A stretch of 64,000 nucleotides of DNA from Massospora cicadina (GCA_022478985.1 JAKSZP010000114.1:1-64000), one strand, 5' to 3'. Numbered from the stretch's first letter, positions 22,022 through 33,930 are shown. Program-made: numbers and translations. Notes: generated from the sequence alone by a model not told the origin.

Positions 22022-24355
22022 ATGGCGGGAAACCCCACAAAAGAACCTGCGGGCTCGGCCAAACGAGCCAGCACAACCCTTCAAATGAAGCAACCCTTGG
22101 TTACCCACCTCAAGGTCAACCAGAATCACCCGCTCTCAAGCAGCAGCCGTGAAAGCAGACACCACCCCCCAACCTGGAGCTACTTCAACTAGCGCCAGTT
22201 CATCTGATCGCACTTCTGCAACCTGCACGCCCAACAGCTCTGCGTGCGCTGCCTCCCACCAACCTGCTGGGCCCCCTCCAACCAAGGAGGCCATCACCCA
22301 CGCTGTTTTAATAGCGTCTGCTCAGTTGAATTCAACTCAGCCTATCCAGGCATTCACCTCCCCCATTGTGTCAGCTAATTCAGCCCCATCTATTATTGTT
22401 GACGCCGTGTTTCTGGCTCCCCCCATGAGGGGCGATACCCAGCTACCTGGCCCCCAAACCCTCAGATGTAAGGCTGGATTAGCCGCACATTCTGGTTCAC
22501 TAAGCACCAAATTGAGACAATCTACTCTTCCCAATGGGGATTCAAATGGTTCAGATTTTGGAACTTCACACCAGTTCCAATCTCACCTGTCCCATATAAA
22601 CCCCATAATTGGCACTTCTCAAATCTTCACTTTAACTCCATATGCTGAAAGCGACCAATTCACCAATCAGCCAGTGAGTTTTGCCCACGAAATCACAGCA
22701 AATACTCAGGCTGAATTTACCCAAATATATTAGGATGGTGATGAAACATCGCCCTCCTCCCAATCGGCTGGAGTTAAAGACCAATCTGGATGGGCCTCCC
22801 CAATTTAGCGAGGTCCAACAATCCGCGCCTCAATTAAATATGACGCCAGCAACTGCTGTAACATTCCAGCAACAGGGGAACTTCACAAATTTGTCCAAAC
22901 CACCAGCTCACATTTAACCCGCAATTGCAGCCCAAAGCAAACACAAACGTACCAAAGGAGCCACTGGGGCGTGGCAAAAACCTCTGCCACCAACGCTACT
23001 CAAAGCTGGTCCCCGTGAAGTGGCGTTTATTGCTGATGTTAAGAAGAAATGGGCCGGTGGGACCATCTAGTACTAAAAAAAGAAGAAATGGGCGAAACTA
23101 GAGCGCAAAAAGCTCTACCTCGCTCAACCCTCTCCCACGCGATTCGCCTTTATTATGGGCATAGCTCTGTTGAATTCTATACAGAGGATTACTTCTCATA
23201 CTTTGCAGTGATCACGGAGACATTCCCATTTAACACCACCATCCATGAATCAGTGGATGGCCACTACATCGATGTGGGCTTCACTGAAGCTGCCCTTGCT
23301 GACCATGCTGCCACCCTCCAGGTCATTATTCCACGTGGATTTCTTTGCATCTCCCGCACATGCTCTCACCTGGAGAAAAAATCATGGGTACTTTTTCCAA
23401 CCTACAAACGACTGTTGATCCTGAGTCTCTTAAACTGGCGCTCCATCGTGGTTTAATGGAGTTTGGGTCTGTTCTTTCAGTGGACTTTAGCGTCCCCTCT
23501 TACTATGCTCCCACATAAAGAGCTCGCACTGCTAGGGCGTCGTTCATCCCCTCCCCCACTGAATCCCGCAACACTGAGGTTATTCCTCGTGTGGCGGTAG
23601 TTGGGGCATGCCCTGAGATCATTTTTGTCGACCCTGATCAGGTGCGCCCCCGGTGTTCATGGTGTAACGCCCTTGAGCACCTGTATAGTGGCTGCACAGC
23701 TCGAAAACAAGCCCTCTTAGCCACCACCCAGGGGCCTAAACCAGGCCAAAAACGATCCCATATGGCCGCAGCAGCAATTCCACAACCCACACAATGGGTT
23801 CCCGTTCAAGACCTGTCCCCTGAGGCCCTACGCCTAGCAGTTAAAATAGCTAACCCCACTATTGGTACAGGATACCTTCGCGCTCATGCCCCCCTTCCAG
23901 TGGGCACCCCCTCCAATCTCTCAGAGTCAACTCCCTCTCTCACCAAGCGCAAGGCATCTCCCTCAGGGCGCCCCTCGTCAGCCACCCCCACTCAGGGCTC
24001 CACGGCACCCCCACCAACCTCCACCAGTGATTTATCGTATCAACCCTCAGCTCCCAATGGAGCTATGCCCACCAGCATGGACTGGCAACCCGCGGCCTGC
24101 AGTAGAAGTGCCACCTCAAAGAGTCCTACCCCATCCCCACAGTCCATTTTGCGCGGCTCCTTTGCAGTGTTGGAGAAAGTGAATATGGACTTAGACGCAT
24201 CAAATGGGGACACCACGGAGGTCGCCATTAAGCACCCCCAGGTCCTTCACCTGCAACGGAGTGGGGGCAGCATCCTAGGCTGGCTTACTGGGTCCTCCGC
24301 CCCCACCCTCTCCTTCCCCTCAGAACCCTCGACGCTCCTCACAGATTGCAGCTAA
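22022..24355 (+). pseudogene. LINE ORF1 (Gag-like, CCHC nucleic-acid-binding protein)
   Basis: Starts at ATG 22022 (MAGNPTKEPAGSAKRAS) and shifts frame several times. Low-complexity Ser/Thr/Pro-rich N-terminal third (22149-22733), then a folded central part (HYIDVGFTEAALADHAATLQ at about 23259-23318), then a CCHC knuckle CSWCNALEHLYSGC (about 23657-23698). A Pro/Ser-rich C-terminal tail ends at 24355. The protein would bind element RNA. A 25-bp insertion at 23055-23079 breaks the frame; without it FIADVKKKWAKLERKKLYLA reads through. Confidence 0.82.
23055..23079 (+). mobile_element. 25-bp LINE 3'-end insertion (micro-insertion 2)
   Basis: CGGTGGGACCATCTAGTACT plus five A is a copy of the terminal bases of this same LINE family. 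It is flanked by perfect 14-bp repeats AAGAAGAAATGGGC at 23041-23054 and 23080-23093. Removing the insert and one repeat restores the ORF1 frame, which shows it is a real secondary insertion. Confidence 0.85.
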
Positions 24356-24442
24356 TAGTCAAGCTAAAGGACTCAAAACTAGCCGCCTCACAGCAGCAGG
24401 TTTAAGCGCTGGCAACCCCCCAGGACATGGAGGGGAACAGCT

Positions 24443-25280
24443 ATGAGTCCCCACGGCAGCACCCTGGCCCTGCAATCCATCAATGTGAATGGGTTGCGAG
24501 ACTTTAAGCGGAGAGCCAGCCTCCTCCGCAACTTCAGGTCAGCACAATGTTGACATCGCTGCTGTCCAGGAGCCCCGTATCCTCCCCCACGAACAATCTG
24601 CATGATATGAACAGTTTGGAGGCAACTCCTTCTGGAAAAACCATGCTGCCCTTATTGTTTTGAATCCCCAAATTAAACCCATTCTTTTTCACAATATCTA
24701 GGTGGCCGCCTCATACTGGCCAAACTCACCACTCCTGACTTCTCTTTCAAAACTGCAAGCATCTACCTACCTAATGCAGGTCAGGAGCAAAATCGGCTCT
24801 TGGAAGAGCTTTTCCAACTCAATCTCCCACGGAATACAGTCCTCTTGGGAGATTTCAACACAACCATAAGTCGCGTCCATGACTCTTACCCCCCTGCAGC
24901 AAAGGAACGCCCTGGATCAAGTCGCCTCCAGGATTTCCTTCGCCTGAGTGGCTATATAGATGCGCTTCCACCCTCCGCGTCTGGCCTATGTTGCATGACT
25001 AGGATCCAGTATGATGGAGGAGCTTTCCAGTCAGCGTCACGCATAGATATGGCACTGATTGGCCCCCTGCTAAATTGGCCGCGTCTCCTCTCCCATCTCT
25101 CGTGACAACCATCTGAGTGATCACAGGTCACTCACTGTTGTCCTCACCACCACGCTTAGACCGTCGCGTAGGTTCTGGCCTAGGGTTGCCCCAGCTCTTC
25201 TCAACAACCCCTTCACTAAGGAGAAGCTGTCTATGACCATCTGGGAGACGCTCACCTCCCCCCACCCCACCTGCTTAACC
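24443..25280 (+). pseudogene. LINE ORF2, APE-type endonuclease domain
   Basis: Begins MSPHGSTLALQSINVNGLRD at ATG 24443, where the N-V-N-G-L motif is the start of the endonuclease fold. After a frame shift come VDIAAVQEPRI (the metal-binding Glu), then VLLGDFNTTI (about 24839-24868), SASRIDMAL (about 25036-25062) and DNHLSDHRSLTVV (about 25103-25141). These are the GDFN, R-I-D and S-D-H motifs of AP-endonuclease-like nucleases. The domain nicks target DNA to start target-primed reverse transcription. At least three frame shifts occur. Confidence 0.85.
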
Positions 25281-25294
25281 ACAAGGCTAGATGG

Positions 25295-26851
25295 GTGGTG
25301 ACCAAGGAGGGCATCACCCGCGTTGCTTACAACTGTGCCAAAGCCCAAATGACCGCAGCTCGCGCCAGAGTCAAAATAGCGGAAGCCAGAATCAGACATC
25401 TGGAGCGAAACTGCCAACCTTCGCCCCCTCCCAGATGGTTGGAAGACTGGGAAGCGGCGCAGAAAGCACTCCGCTTGGAGCTCACACTGCAGGAAGAATG
25501 GGCAACAAACTTTACAACATCTCGTTACTATGCTCAATGGGAACACTCCACCCACTTCTTCTTTCAGAAACAGAAATCCCGGTCAACAGTGCAGGATATT
25601 ACTGCACTGAATATTGGCACTACAACCACTTCGGATAAGGAGGAAATCACGCAGAAACTACACCGCTTCTACTACAGCCTCTTCCATGCCACCCAGGTGG
25701 ACCCGTCAGACATCCAAGACTTCCTGTGGCGGGCTCCAGAGCCGCTCACTGACCCACGGGCTGATGAGGCTCTACTGGCGCCTATTTCCATCCAGGAGGT
25801 GATGGAAACCCTTCTGAAATCCCCACGGCTTAAAGCCCCAGGCCCAGACGGAATACCCTTTGAGGTGTACCTTCTGGAACCTGCGGTGATAGCCATAACC
25901 CTCCGCGACCTCTTCGCTGCACTCTTGGTGAATGGCGAGGTCCTCCCCGACTCCAGAGGCTCAATCACGACCCTCATTTACAAGAAGTCAGACCGTGAGA
26001 ACCTGGCGAACTGGCGCCCCATAGCGTTGATCAACACAGACCACAAGCTCTTCACGAAGCTTCTGGCCAACCGCATCACCAAATGGGTGTCACCTCGCCT
26101 CTCCCCATCCCAGCACGGTTTTATTCCGGGGAGGTCGTTATGGGACAACTATAATGACCTTCACTTGACTTTTACTGCTAACTCTCATAAGGTGAATGGC
26201 TTTGTGGCTCTCATGGATATGGAGAAAGCATATGATCGGGTAGCCTGGAAGTATATTGATGCTTCCCTGGCCCGCTTCCATCTCCCCCCAGCAGCTAGGC
26301 GCTGGATATCGGCGCTCTATGACCAGCTCCACACCAGATTCCTGGCGCCAATGGGTTTTACAGTGGCAGTACCAGTTGGACAAGGTCTCCGGCAAGGGGA
26401 CCCCCTGAGCCCTATCCTTTTTAACATCACCCTTGACCCCCTCTTGGCCTCCTTACAGGACAAGCTAACAGGGATTCTGGTCCCAGGTAAAGCCCCCACC
26501 CGCACCATGGCATTTGCAGATGACACCGCCATTGCATTTGGCTGCCCTGGGGATGTTGCCCCCGCTGCTGTGACCATTGAGAGGTACACCAAGACTTCCA
26601 ACGCCATGGTCAACACCTCCAAGACAACAGTTGTACAGGTCAGCTCCCCCATTTTCCCCCCACCATTTGGTATTGAACCTGTGCGCGGTACCTTCTGTCA
26701 CCTGTGCGTTCTCACCAACCAACAAGGAGTTGCGCTACAGGACAATGGGGACTTGATCCTCGCAGCAGTTAACTCTAGGATTGCCAGCTGGAACTGGCGG
26801 CACATCACCCCCCAGGGTCGAGCTCTGATGGCCAATGTGTTCCTCCTCTAA
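25295..26851 (+). CDS. LINE ORF2, reverse transcriptase domain (open 518-codon segment of a broken ORF2)
   Basis: This is the longest open stretch in the window. A helical N-terminal linker is followed by APGPDGIPFEVYL (about 25839-25877), NWRPIALINTDHKLFTKLLA, QHGFIPGRSLWDN, motif A ALMDMEKAYDRV (about 26207-26242), motif B GLRQGDPLSPILFN, and motif C FADD at about 26512-26523. All RT catalytic Asp residues are present. It has the non-LTR architecture, with the endonuclease upstream and a thumb region after it. The TAA at 26849-26851 and the upstream frame shifts mean the full ORF2 is not intact. The GTG/ATG chosen here is not the true start. Confidence 0.9.
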   Translation: MVTKEGITRVAYNCAKAQMTAARARVKIAEARIRHLERNCQPSPPPRWLEDWEAAQKALRLELTLQEEWATNFTTSRYYAQWEHSTHFFFQKQKSRSTVQDITALNIGTTTTSDKEEITQKLHRFYYSLFHATQVDPSDIQDFLWRAPEPLTDPRADEALLAPISIQEVMETLLKSPRLKAPGPDGIPFEVYLLEPAVIAITLRDLFAALLVNGEVLPDSRGSITTLIYKKSDRENLANWRPIALINTDHKLFTKLLANRITKWVSPRLSPSQHGFIPGRSLWDNYNDLHLTFTANSHKVNGFVALMDMEKAYDRVAWKYIDASLARFHLPPAARRWISALYDQLHTRFLAPMGFTVAVPVGQGLRQGDPLSPILFNITLDPLLASLQDKLTGILVPGKAPTRTMAFADDTAIAFGCPGDVAPAAVTIERYTKTSNAMVNTSKTTVVQVSSPIFPPPFGIEPVRGTFCHLCVLTNQQGVALQDNGDLILAAVNSRIASWNWRHITPQGRALMANVFLL

Positions 26852-27972
26852 AGTCTGGTTCCTAGCGCACGTCTGCCCATTCACAGATGCCTTTTATACG
26901 CGGCTCAATGTACTCCTCCGCTGTTGGATCTGAGGATCAAACCATCCACCAATGGCCCTCTCAACTATTGCCTGACCCTGCAATGAAGGGGGCCTAGGGC
27001 TTCTGGACACGCGATCCCACGCCACCACAATCTTCCTGAAGTTCCTATGGCCGATTGTCTGCTGGGACGCGACCCCCATGCCCCAATAAGCGCCCGCCCT
27101 CCGCCAGTCAGGGTCAGCAGCTCTGGGTCTTCCTAGAGCATCTCTGACCTCATTAGGGGAGTGGCTCACAAACCACCCAGGCCATCGCCTGAAACAATCC
27201 TCATCCCCCTACTGGAACCAGGCTCTCCTTGCCCTGAAACGAGTAGGCGCGCGGATCCACCATGCCTTCCCATACAGAAGGGAAGGCCCTGGCCTCAGCC
27301 CCCGTCTCCAAGCAATTGTGCACAATGGACAAGTTGTCACAACTCGCCTCAACCCCCAAGATCGTCCTCCCATCCGCCCAAGACTCCTTGAGCTCCTCTC
27401 TCCCTCCATAAGATTTGACCTTAAGGAATTGTGAAAGGACGTCTATCACCCCATGCGTCAGCAAAGGTGTCCAACACCTTATGGAGGGTTCTTCACTGTT
27501 CATACAGGACAGGGGACTGGACTGGCCCTACCTTCCAGCACTGAAGCTGCCCCCACTGTGCGGAGCCTATTTACTCCCACCTCCATCGTTTTTTCACCTG
27601 TCCAGGTGTCACCGCATTTTGGCCAAAGGCCCGCGCGCTCCTCCATGCTCAGCCCTGGTCTGGACACCCTGTGCAAGACCTCATGTTCGAGCAGACATTG
27701 CCTGGTTGCCACCAACCCCCCCATGTCCTCGCCTATGCCACAGCCATCTGGACCATCCATAACTCCTTCCTTCATGCTGCCTTTGACCAGCAGGTGTGGA
27801 CCCTTCCACACATGATCACCCACTTTCAGGTACACTTTGAGATGGCCCTGAAGGTCTGCACTATGTCGCCAACCCTCCCCCGCTCAGTTGTCACTGCAGT
27901 ACGGCTCTGGCACACAAACCCCCTCCCTTTCTTGATGCCTCCTCCCTCCCCTTCCCTCGCCTCAGGCTCTTA
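26852..27972 (+). pseudogene. LINE ORF2 C-terminal region
   Basis: In shifting frames the strand reads KVWFLAHVCPFTDAFYTRLN (about 26855-26914), EGGLGLLDTRSHATTIFLKF (about 26973-27040) and more Pro-rich sequence down to a stop near 27972. The pattern K-W-.....P......LN.....F and GG-LGL-D is the usual post-RT segment of non-LTR ORF2 proteins. I could not see a convincing C-terminal CCHC. Confidence 0.75.
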
Positions 27973-28016
27973 GGAGCCCAGGCGTAATTCAATAAACATC
28001 GATGAATCCCCCCCTC

Positions 28017-28045
28017 AGGTTGGGACCATCTAGTACTAGAAAAAG
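28017..28045 (+). other. 3' terminus of the LINE
   Basis: GGTTGGGACCATCTAGTACT followed by AGAAAAAG, immediately before the right target repeat. The same 3' sequence is found at 17747, 23055 and, inverted, at 36680. It is therefore the end recognised and copied first by this family. A CAATAAA polyadenylation-like signal lies near 27990. Confidence 0.85.
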
Positions 28046-28061
28046 TAAAATCTGGGTTCCT

Positions 28062-28640
28062 TGTGCCTTTCAAAAGTTCATGGGCTTCCCCACTCTTAAT
28101 AATTTGGAAAAAAGGTGGTGGTCACTTGGTTGTTATGGATTATCTCCACCTCAACTCTATCACTCACAACGATAGCTACCCCCTGCCACATATCGATGTC
28201 ACTTTAAGCTTATTGTTGGGGTCCTACTTTTCCACTATGGACCTCGCCAGTGGATATTGGCAAGTAGATTTGTCACCAAAAAATTGGGCAAAATGCGCTC
28301 TTGTCACAAGTGAAGGACTAATCAAGCCCACTCAAATGCCTCAGGGGCTATGTTACGCCCCTGCTACCTTCCAAAGCGCTATGAACGGACTACTAGGTGA
28401 TTTAAAACGCTCCTGCATAATAGTTTATCTTGATGATATTACAGTTTTTTCATAAGCCTTTAATGAACATCTAGATCACCTTAAGCAAGTCTTTCAGTGG
28501 TTACAGCAATCATCATTAAAACTAAAGCTGTTAAAATGCTCTTTCTTCCATAGTGATATTGATTTTTTGGGTCATAAGGTCTTTAAAGCCAGAATATCCT
28601 GATGGATGATAAGGTCTTGGCTGTTGCTAAGATGACCCCC
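28062..28640 (+). pseudogene. Reverse transcriptase of element B (main part)
   Basis: Resumes after the LINE with VPFKSSWASPLLIIWKKGGG and an open stretch to 28455. Visible motifs are VVMDYLHLNSITHNDSYPLP, YFSTMDLASGYWQVDLSP (catalytic Asp, about 28227-28280), PTQMPQGLCYAPATFQSAMN, and the catalytic YLDD at 28426-28437. A stop follows at about 28453, and the thumb region continues in another frame. This is one of the best preserved parts of B. Confidence 0.9.
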
Positions 28641-28649
28641 TAAATTCCT

Positions 28650-29250
28650 ACAAGATGTATAAGTTTTCATAGGAATGTTGGGTTATTACTGCCAATTTAT
28701 TCCCCATTTTGCAGACACCTTCGATCCTCTGGTGTATCTACTGAAAAAAGGAATACCCTTTTTAGTGAAAAGAAGAGCAATACCAGGCTTTTGACCTGCT
28801 AAACGTCTCTCTCTCCCACTCTCCAGTACTTATATATCCAAATTCTGCTAAACCCTTTCTCCTCTTTTATGATTCTAGCACTATTGCTATCAGAGCCATA
28901 CTACCTCAGCATGATGAGAACTTAGTAGACCATCCCATCGCCTACTACAGCAAGACCTTATCTAAAGTTGAACGTAGTTTTAGTGTTACAGGTGCAAATG
29001 CTTAGCGGCTCTATTGGCCATAAAGAATTTCTGACCCTATTTTACAGGAAGCATTTTAACATTGTAACTGATCATGCTTCCTTACATTGGCTACAGAAAA
29101 TGAGGGACCCTGATGAAATTAGCCTGGTGGGCGTTAAACCTTTAAAATTATGACTTTTCCATTATCCACCGACCAGGGCCAATCCATTAAAACGTGGATT
29201 GCCTATCTCAACTTCACATCAAAACTTTAACTGACCTGAAGAGGATTAAT
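28650..29250 (+). pseudogene. RNase H domain of element B
   Basis: FIGMLGYYCQFIPHFADTF (about 28668-28724) is the RT-RNase H connection. It is followed by an LLFYDSSTIAIRAILPQHDE-like stretch with the catalytic Asp, DHPIAYYSKTLSKVER (about 28930-28977), and FYRKHFNIVTDHASLHWLQK (about 29041-29100) with the TDH-ASL motif. The integrase should follow but is displaced to 39598 by element C. Confidence 0.85.
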
Positions 29251-29390
29251 TCTACGGCCTAGTAACCCAACCACAGTTATGGAAGGAGGAATCCCTGACC
29301 ATCCAAAAAGGATTAGCGAAAAGATTGACAAATCTCTAAGTCAAGAATGGTCAATTGTGCAAACTTGTGTCTAAACAATGGGTGCTTTAA

Positions 29391-30279
29391 AGTTGAATGG
29401 TTGACTGGACCTAAAATGTTGGGTAATTTGATAGGGAAAATAATTTTATTAGCTGATGCTATATTATTATGTATCATATCAAAATTATCAGTGATTATGG
29501 ACCAAAAATACCCTAAGTATATCCAAACTTGGGATTTGTGACCTAGCAATTCCACTTAATAATATTTGACTATGATGACACAGGCCTGGGGGCTTTGTTG
29601 GTTAAGTCAGACTTAATAATAATAGTTGACTTGATGACTTGGCACATGGGCTTTGTTGGTTTATTTCTAAATTAGCTCTTAATTTCAATCAAGTTTTTAA
29701 TCAAATTAATTACTAATTAGTGGTACAAATTGCCTTGGTATATTCTGCCTATTTCCTGAGAAGAGCATTGGTTCAGCTATTTGAAGATGCATCTGAAATG
29801 CTGTCTTGAGAATTACTACAAATTTGACACTGACCCAGAGGCTGTGCAAGATGCCCTGAGTCACATGGATTGTCAGTCCTCAAATGAATTTATTACATGT
29901 TCTTCTGCCCAAGTGCCAATGAAAATGAGGCGTCAAGGGTAAGCTGTGATAAACATCAAACCCTATAATTTATCTCCAAGTTAATACTAATAAAGTACAA
30001 TCAACTATTACCACAAGTTCATAGTTTAATCTATAAGCTTTTTTACTTATTACTTTACATTATATTAAGTCAAAAATTTTGCTTAGTTAGAAGGATCAGT
30101 GCAGCGTGCCATCATCCAAGTATTGACAAAAGAATACAGCTTCAAAGTGTAGCTTTAAAGGAGTTTATATCTTGACTAATGTCACCATCTGGTCTTTTGT
30201 CTCAATACAATAGACGATTGAAACTACAACTTTTTACAGAAGAAGAACCAGCCCATCTGAAATAGGCTAAACTTCAACA
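29391..30279 (+). repeat. 5' LTR of element C
   Basis: Begins AGTTGAATGGTTGACTGGAC (the 3' copy has TGTTGAATG) and ends ACTTCAACA. A third copy of this LTR family lies at 58370-59186. A CCTATAATTTATC TATA-like region is near 29960. Confidence 0.85.
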
Positions 30280-30300
30280 AGTGGCGCTCATAATTGGGAA
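30280..30300 (+). other. Primer-binding site of element C
   Basis: AGTGGCGCTCATAATTGGGA follows the LTR directly. TGGCGCTCA differs from the TGGTGCTCACTACAGGG used by D and F, so the primer tRNA may differ. Confidence 0.55.
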
Positions 30301-30393
30301 CGCAGATGGTGACCACGCTGAGCATGGGTGCAACCCATGGTTATATAAATTGTGAAGGATGAACATACAAAATTCTAAGACTCAGAAGACATA

Positions 30394-31540
30394 ATGAGTC
30401 ATCAAATTGGTAATCCCTATGACGAAGTTACTCTTATTAATGAGGCAAATAATGCTCCACATAAAGAAGTGAATGGTTTGAAGAAAAAAATCATAGAAAA
30501 AGATTAAGTGATTTCGGCTCTTCAATTGTAAATGACCATTCTGAATGAGAATATTGCAATATTGAAGGATTTAGATAATGGCCAAAGCCAGCACGCCTAA
30601 AGCGATTCTACTGAAAGTGATGCCTCTGAACTTTATGAGATTATTTATGGGCCACGTCCGCAATTGCCACGTAGAATGGCTGCTTTGGCCAACCCAAGTT
30701 CCTCTAACCATGGCGCGGCGCCTCAGCGCCCTGATACGCCTAATTCAAGCCCGCAGAGACTTAATTGAAATACTCATGAGCAGGAGAATGATAATTACAA
30801 ACCTTCAAACCTGCCTGCTTTCAATAATAATGGAAATATATCCATTTTTATCAAACGCTTTAAAATGGCCATGTATGGGGCCAGTGACCATAACAAAGCG
30901 GCCACTATGATCAACTGCTTAGATGAATGGAGTATTGAGTTAATTATGCCTCATTTGGATGAAAACCTAACCTATGCTGAAGTCAAAGGGACAGTGCTTC
31001 ATGAATTTGAAGGTCCAGAATTAATGTTGACTAGAAAATTAAAATTCATGAATATTAGCTTTAAGAAAGATGAAACAATTGATATATTGCAGATTGATTA
31101 TATCATGAAGCTCAAGTTCTCCTAGGCGCAAAGGCTATGATCAATTTTGATGTTAAAATTGCATTACAACATGAAGTACAAATTCATCAAATTTTTCAAA
31201 CACCTTATTGCCTGCTTTTTTGCAAAACCTTGTAATGTCTGAATTGGTTGACTATCTTTGAGGATTCTCACAAAATTATGGCCCTCCCAATACATGGTCA
31301 TACAGATCAGGACCTGCCTCTGTTGGAAAACCCTACAATATCAATAATAATGAAAGTGATCTACCTGTATAAACTGAGCTAACCTTAAATACAGGGGCCT
31401 CACGACCATTAAATGAGATTACTTGCTATAACTGCAGTCATAAAAAACACTATGCTTCCTGATACTGTCAGCATAGTGTTAGTGTAGTTCTTCCATATAA
31501 CGCGCAGGTGGAGGGAAAAGAAAAAGCATAATAGATGAAG
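30394..31540 (+). pseudogene. Gag of element C
   Basis: Starts at ATG 30394 (MSHQIGNPYDEVTLINEANN). The N-terminal part is polar and probably coiled-coil. The capsid starts near 30800 with LPAFNNNGNISIFIKRFKMA and continues through MYGASDHNKAATMINCLDEW, LIMPHLDENLTYAEVKGTVL and KLKFMNISFKKDETI, homologous to Gag of D, F and G. The nucleocapsid knuckle CYNCSHKKHYAS.YC (about 31425-31470) contains a stop. Short frame shifts divide it. It is the only gene of this element. Confidence 0.78.
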
Positions 31541-31764
31541 GACGCTCTATTGTGCCAAAAACACCAGTTCCACCTATATGGCACAAAAACACAGGTCATA
31601 AGGCCTCAATTACTAGCAAAACGAATTCTATTTTAGCACCAAATGAAGAATTTACAAACATACATGTGGTAACTCGCTCACAGAGTAAAGTTGTCATACC
31701 CAAAGCCTCTGAAGTAGTTGCTAAACCGTATGTGAAAAAGATACTCAAGGCTATTTTAGCTTAG
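31541..31764 (+). pseudogene. Post-nucleocapsid tail of element C
   Basis: An open 70-codon segment from 31552 after the zinc knuckle, rich in Lys, Pro and Ser (TPVPPIWHKNTGHKAS ... VVTRSQSKVVIPKASE). VVTRSQS-type segments often mark the Gag-protease boundary in Ty3/gypsy elements. No DTG protease motif follows, so the deletion that removed pol probably begins near here. Confidence 0.5.
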
Positions 31765-31924
31765 GTTTAAGCAATGCAGTTGATACCCCTATCTTGAAGG
31801 AGTTAATATAACTATAACACTTGATACATCCATCAACAAATGTCCTAGAATTAAAAATACCCTGAAGCATACTCCTAACTCGTTGGATTCATCCCATATC
31901 CACTCAGTAAACTATATTGATTCT

Positions 31925-32040
31925 TATTAAAAAAGAAAAAAATAAAAATGAAAGAAATATAAAACATAAAAAAATAAAAAAGTGATAATAATGAAATTTA
32001 TAAAAATGAAAAAAACTAACAATTAAGAAAAATAAATCTA
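31925..32040 (+). repeat. A-rich low-complexity tract in element C
   Basis: About 115 bases dominated by A runs separated by single T or G, located where pol would be expected. Together with 32041-32409, which has no recognised motif, it fills the gap between Gag and the polypurine tract (GGAGGGGGAAG, about 32398-32409). Confidence 0.7.
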
Positions 32041-32409
32041 ATTCATGAATTCAAAAGCCTCATCGCCACCGGGGCTAAATGACACGTCTTTGGGAAGATG
32101 AGAAGAGTGAAATAAAAGCCAAAGAGGACAGTTTGGGTTTGCTGAGGATTGCTGGAGTTGCAGCAGGTGTAGAATTTGAACTTTGGAAAATGTCAAAGTA
32201 TAGCTGGTAGAACCATCCTAGGAAATGAAGAAAAACGCCTGAGCTAACTGAAGCATGCAACATGGAATTGTTAGTTTTAAGAAGAAAGGTTTATCCAGGG
32301 CCAAAAGGCTATTAATGTAACATCATATTCTAAAGGTTAAGAAAAATAGAATTCTGTGATCAAGGATAAAAGAATACCCTCCACTTTTATCCAGTCAAGG
32401 AGGGGGAAG

Positions 32410-33188
32410 TGTTGAATGTTTGACTGAACCTAAATCTTTGGGTAATTTGATAGAGGAAATAATAATATTAGCTGACGCTAATAATGATGTATCATATCAA
32501 AAATTATCAGTGATTATGAGCCAAAATTATTTAAGTATATCCAAACTTGGGATTTGTGGCCTAGCAATTCCACTTAGTAATACTTGACTATGTTGACATT
32601 GGCCCAGGGGCTTTGTTGGTTAAGTCAAACTTAATATCAGTCTACTTGATGACTGGGCACATGGGCTTTGTTGGTCTATGTCAAAATTAGCTTTAAATGT
32701 TGATCAAGTCTTAGATAAATTTAATTACTAATTAGTGGTATGAATCATATTAGTAAGTTTTGCCAATTGATTGAGAAGAGCATCAGTTCATCTATTTGCA
32801 AACGCTTCCAAAATGCTGCCTTGAGAATATTTACAAATTTAACACCAACCCTGAGGCCATGCGATATGCCCTGAGTCAAAAGATTTTAGGTCCTCAAACA
32901 AATTCATTACATGTTTTATGCCAAGTGCCATTGTAAATGAGGCTTCATGGGTAAGATGGGGTGAACTCAAACCCTATATATTATCTTTAAGTTGATATTA
33001 GTATAGTACAATCAACTATTACACAAGTTTCTAGTTTATATACAAGCTTTTTTATTTACTACTTTACATTGCATTAAGTTAAGCATTTTGCTTGGCATCA
33101 GAAGGATCAGGGCAGCTTGTTATCATCCAAGTATTGACAGAAGAATACTGCTTCAAGTGTCATTATTAAAGAGTTATATCTTAACTAT
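32410..33188 (+). repeat. 3' LTR of element C, first part
   Basis: Starts TGTTGAATGTTTGACTGAAC right after the polypurine tract and aligns with 29391 onward up to TATCTTAACTAT, where element D begins. The remaining 102 bp are at 39496-39597. Confidence 0.87.
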
Positions 33189-33930
33189 TGTTGTCAGACA
33201 TTTGCCCTCCTAATTGCAAAAGAAGAATGTTTTGGTCAAAATTTCCAAAAGGGGAATTGGCAGCCATTTGTAAGCTTTCAATGATGTTCCAATTGATTTA
33301 AATATTGTTAATGCTAATATCAGCCAAAAGACCCTGGCCGATTAGTGGTGAAACCCCATTAATAAGGGTAATACTAATTTGAATCCTTCACGTGCAACAA
33401 ACATAAAACTTAGCAGTCAGATTACTCAAACCACGTTATGGACCATGGGTGACCATCAGAAGGTACTTTCCCAACCACAAATGGGCCCTAAAAGCATCTA
33501 TGCGGGGACCACCCCCTTTTGTAGGCTTGGCGGGGGTCCCTCAAGGTGCAATAAATTTCTCAAATGGGGATTGGCTTAAGTTTATAAAATTGTTACCCCA
33601 CAGGTACGTTTTGGCCAATAACTATTCCTCTTCCATCGTCGAGCCAAAATGAAGCAAGTATCCTGAGCTTCTATAGGCTGCTTCCCCATATTTCTTTATT
33701 TGGACTAATTCAAGCTATTACAAACCTATCCCTAAAATCCCCCCAACCCAGGATACAGGTTAAATACAGATCAGTCAAATATCAAGAGGGAACACTTTTT
33801 TTAGCCCTGCACTTCTAATAAAAAGCATAAAACCCAAATTATAATAGTGCTTATTTTTAATTTTATTAAAAACCTTTGTGGGATCAAGCGGCAGAAGCAC
33901 AAGAGAGCATAAGTAAGCTGGATTCCTACA
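33189..33930 (+). repeat. 5' LTR of element D
   Basis: Starts TGTTGTCAGACATTTGCCC and ends GATTCCTACA. Direct repeat of 38748-39495 (TGATGACGGACATTTGCCC ... GTTCTTACA). Both carry the block GGCTTGGCGGGGGTCCC. Confidence 0.9.

Larger units (their letters stand above)
21930..28045 (+). mobile_element. Tad1-like non-LTR retrotransposon (LINE), near full length
   Basis: About 6.1 kb with two reading frames: ORF1 (22022-24355, CCHC) and ORF2 (24443-about 27972, APE endonuclease and RT). It ends in GGTTGGGACCATCTAGTACTA plus a short A-rich tail. Imperfect 16-bp target repeats flank it (21914-21929 and 28046-28061, 14 of 16 identical). It splits the RT gene of B. It is GC-rich compared with its surroundings and relatively young, although both frames are broken. 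Confidence 0.9.

Noticed and set aside
25121..27503. Several minus-strand open frames of 85-144 codons opposite the LINE ORF2 (for example 25121-25555, 26317-26652, 27201-27503)
   Set aside because: They are antisense to a recognised endonuclease/RT and arise from its GC-rich codon use. None has a motif or an independent context.
22022..28045. Plant or animal L1-type LINE
   Set aside because: ORF1 with a single CCHC and long Pro/Ser-rich tails, together with only Ty3/gypsy companions including a chromovirus, fits a fungal Tad1-like element better. This is a judgement from motifs, not a phylogeny.
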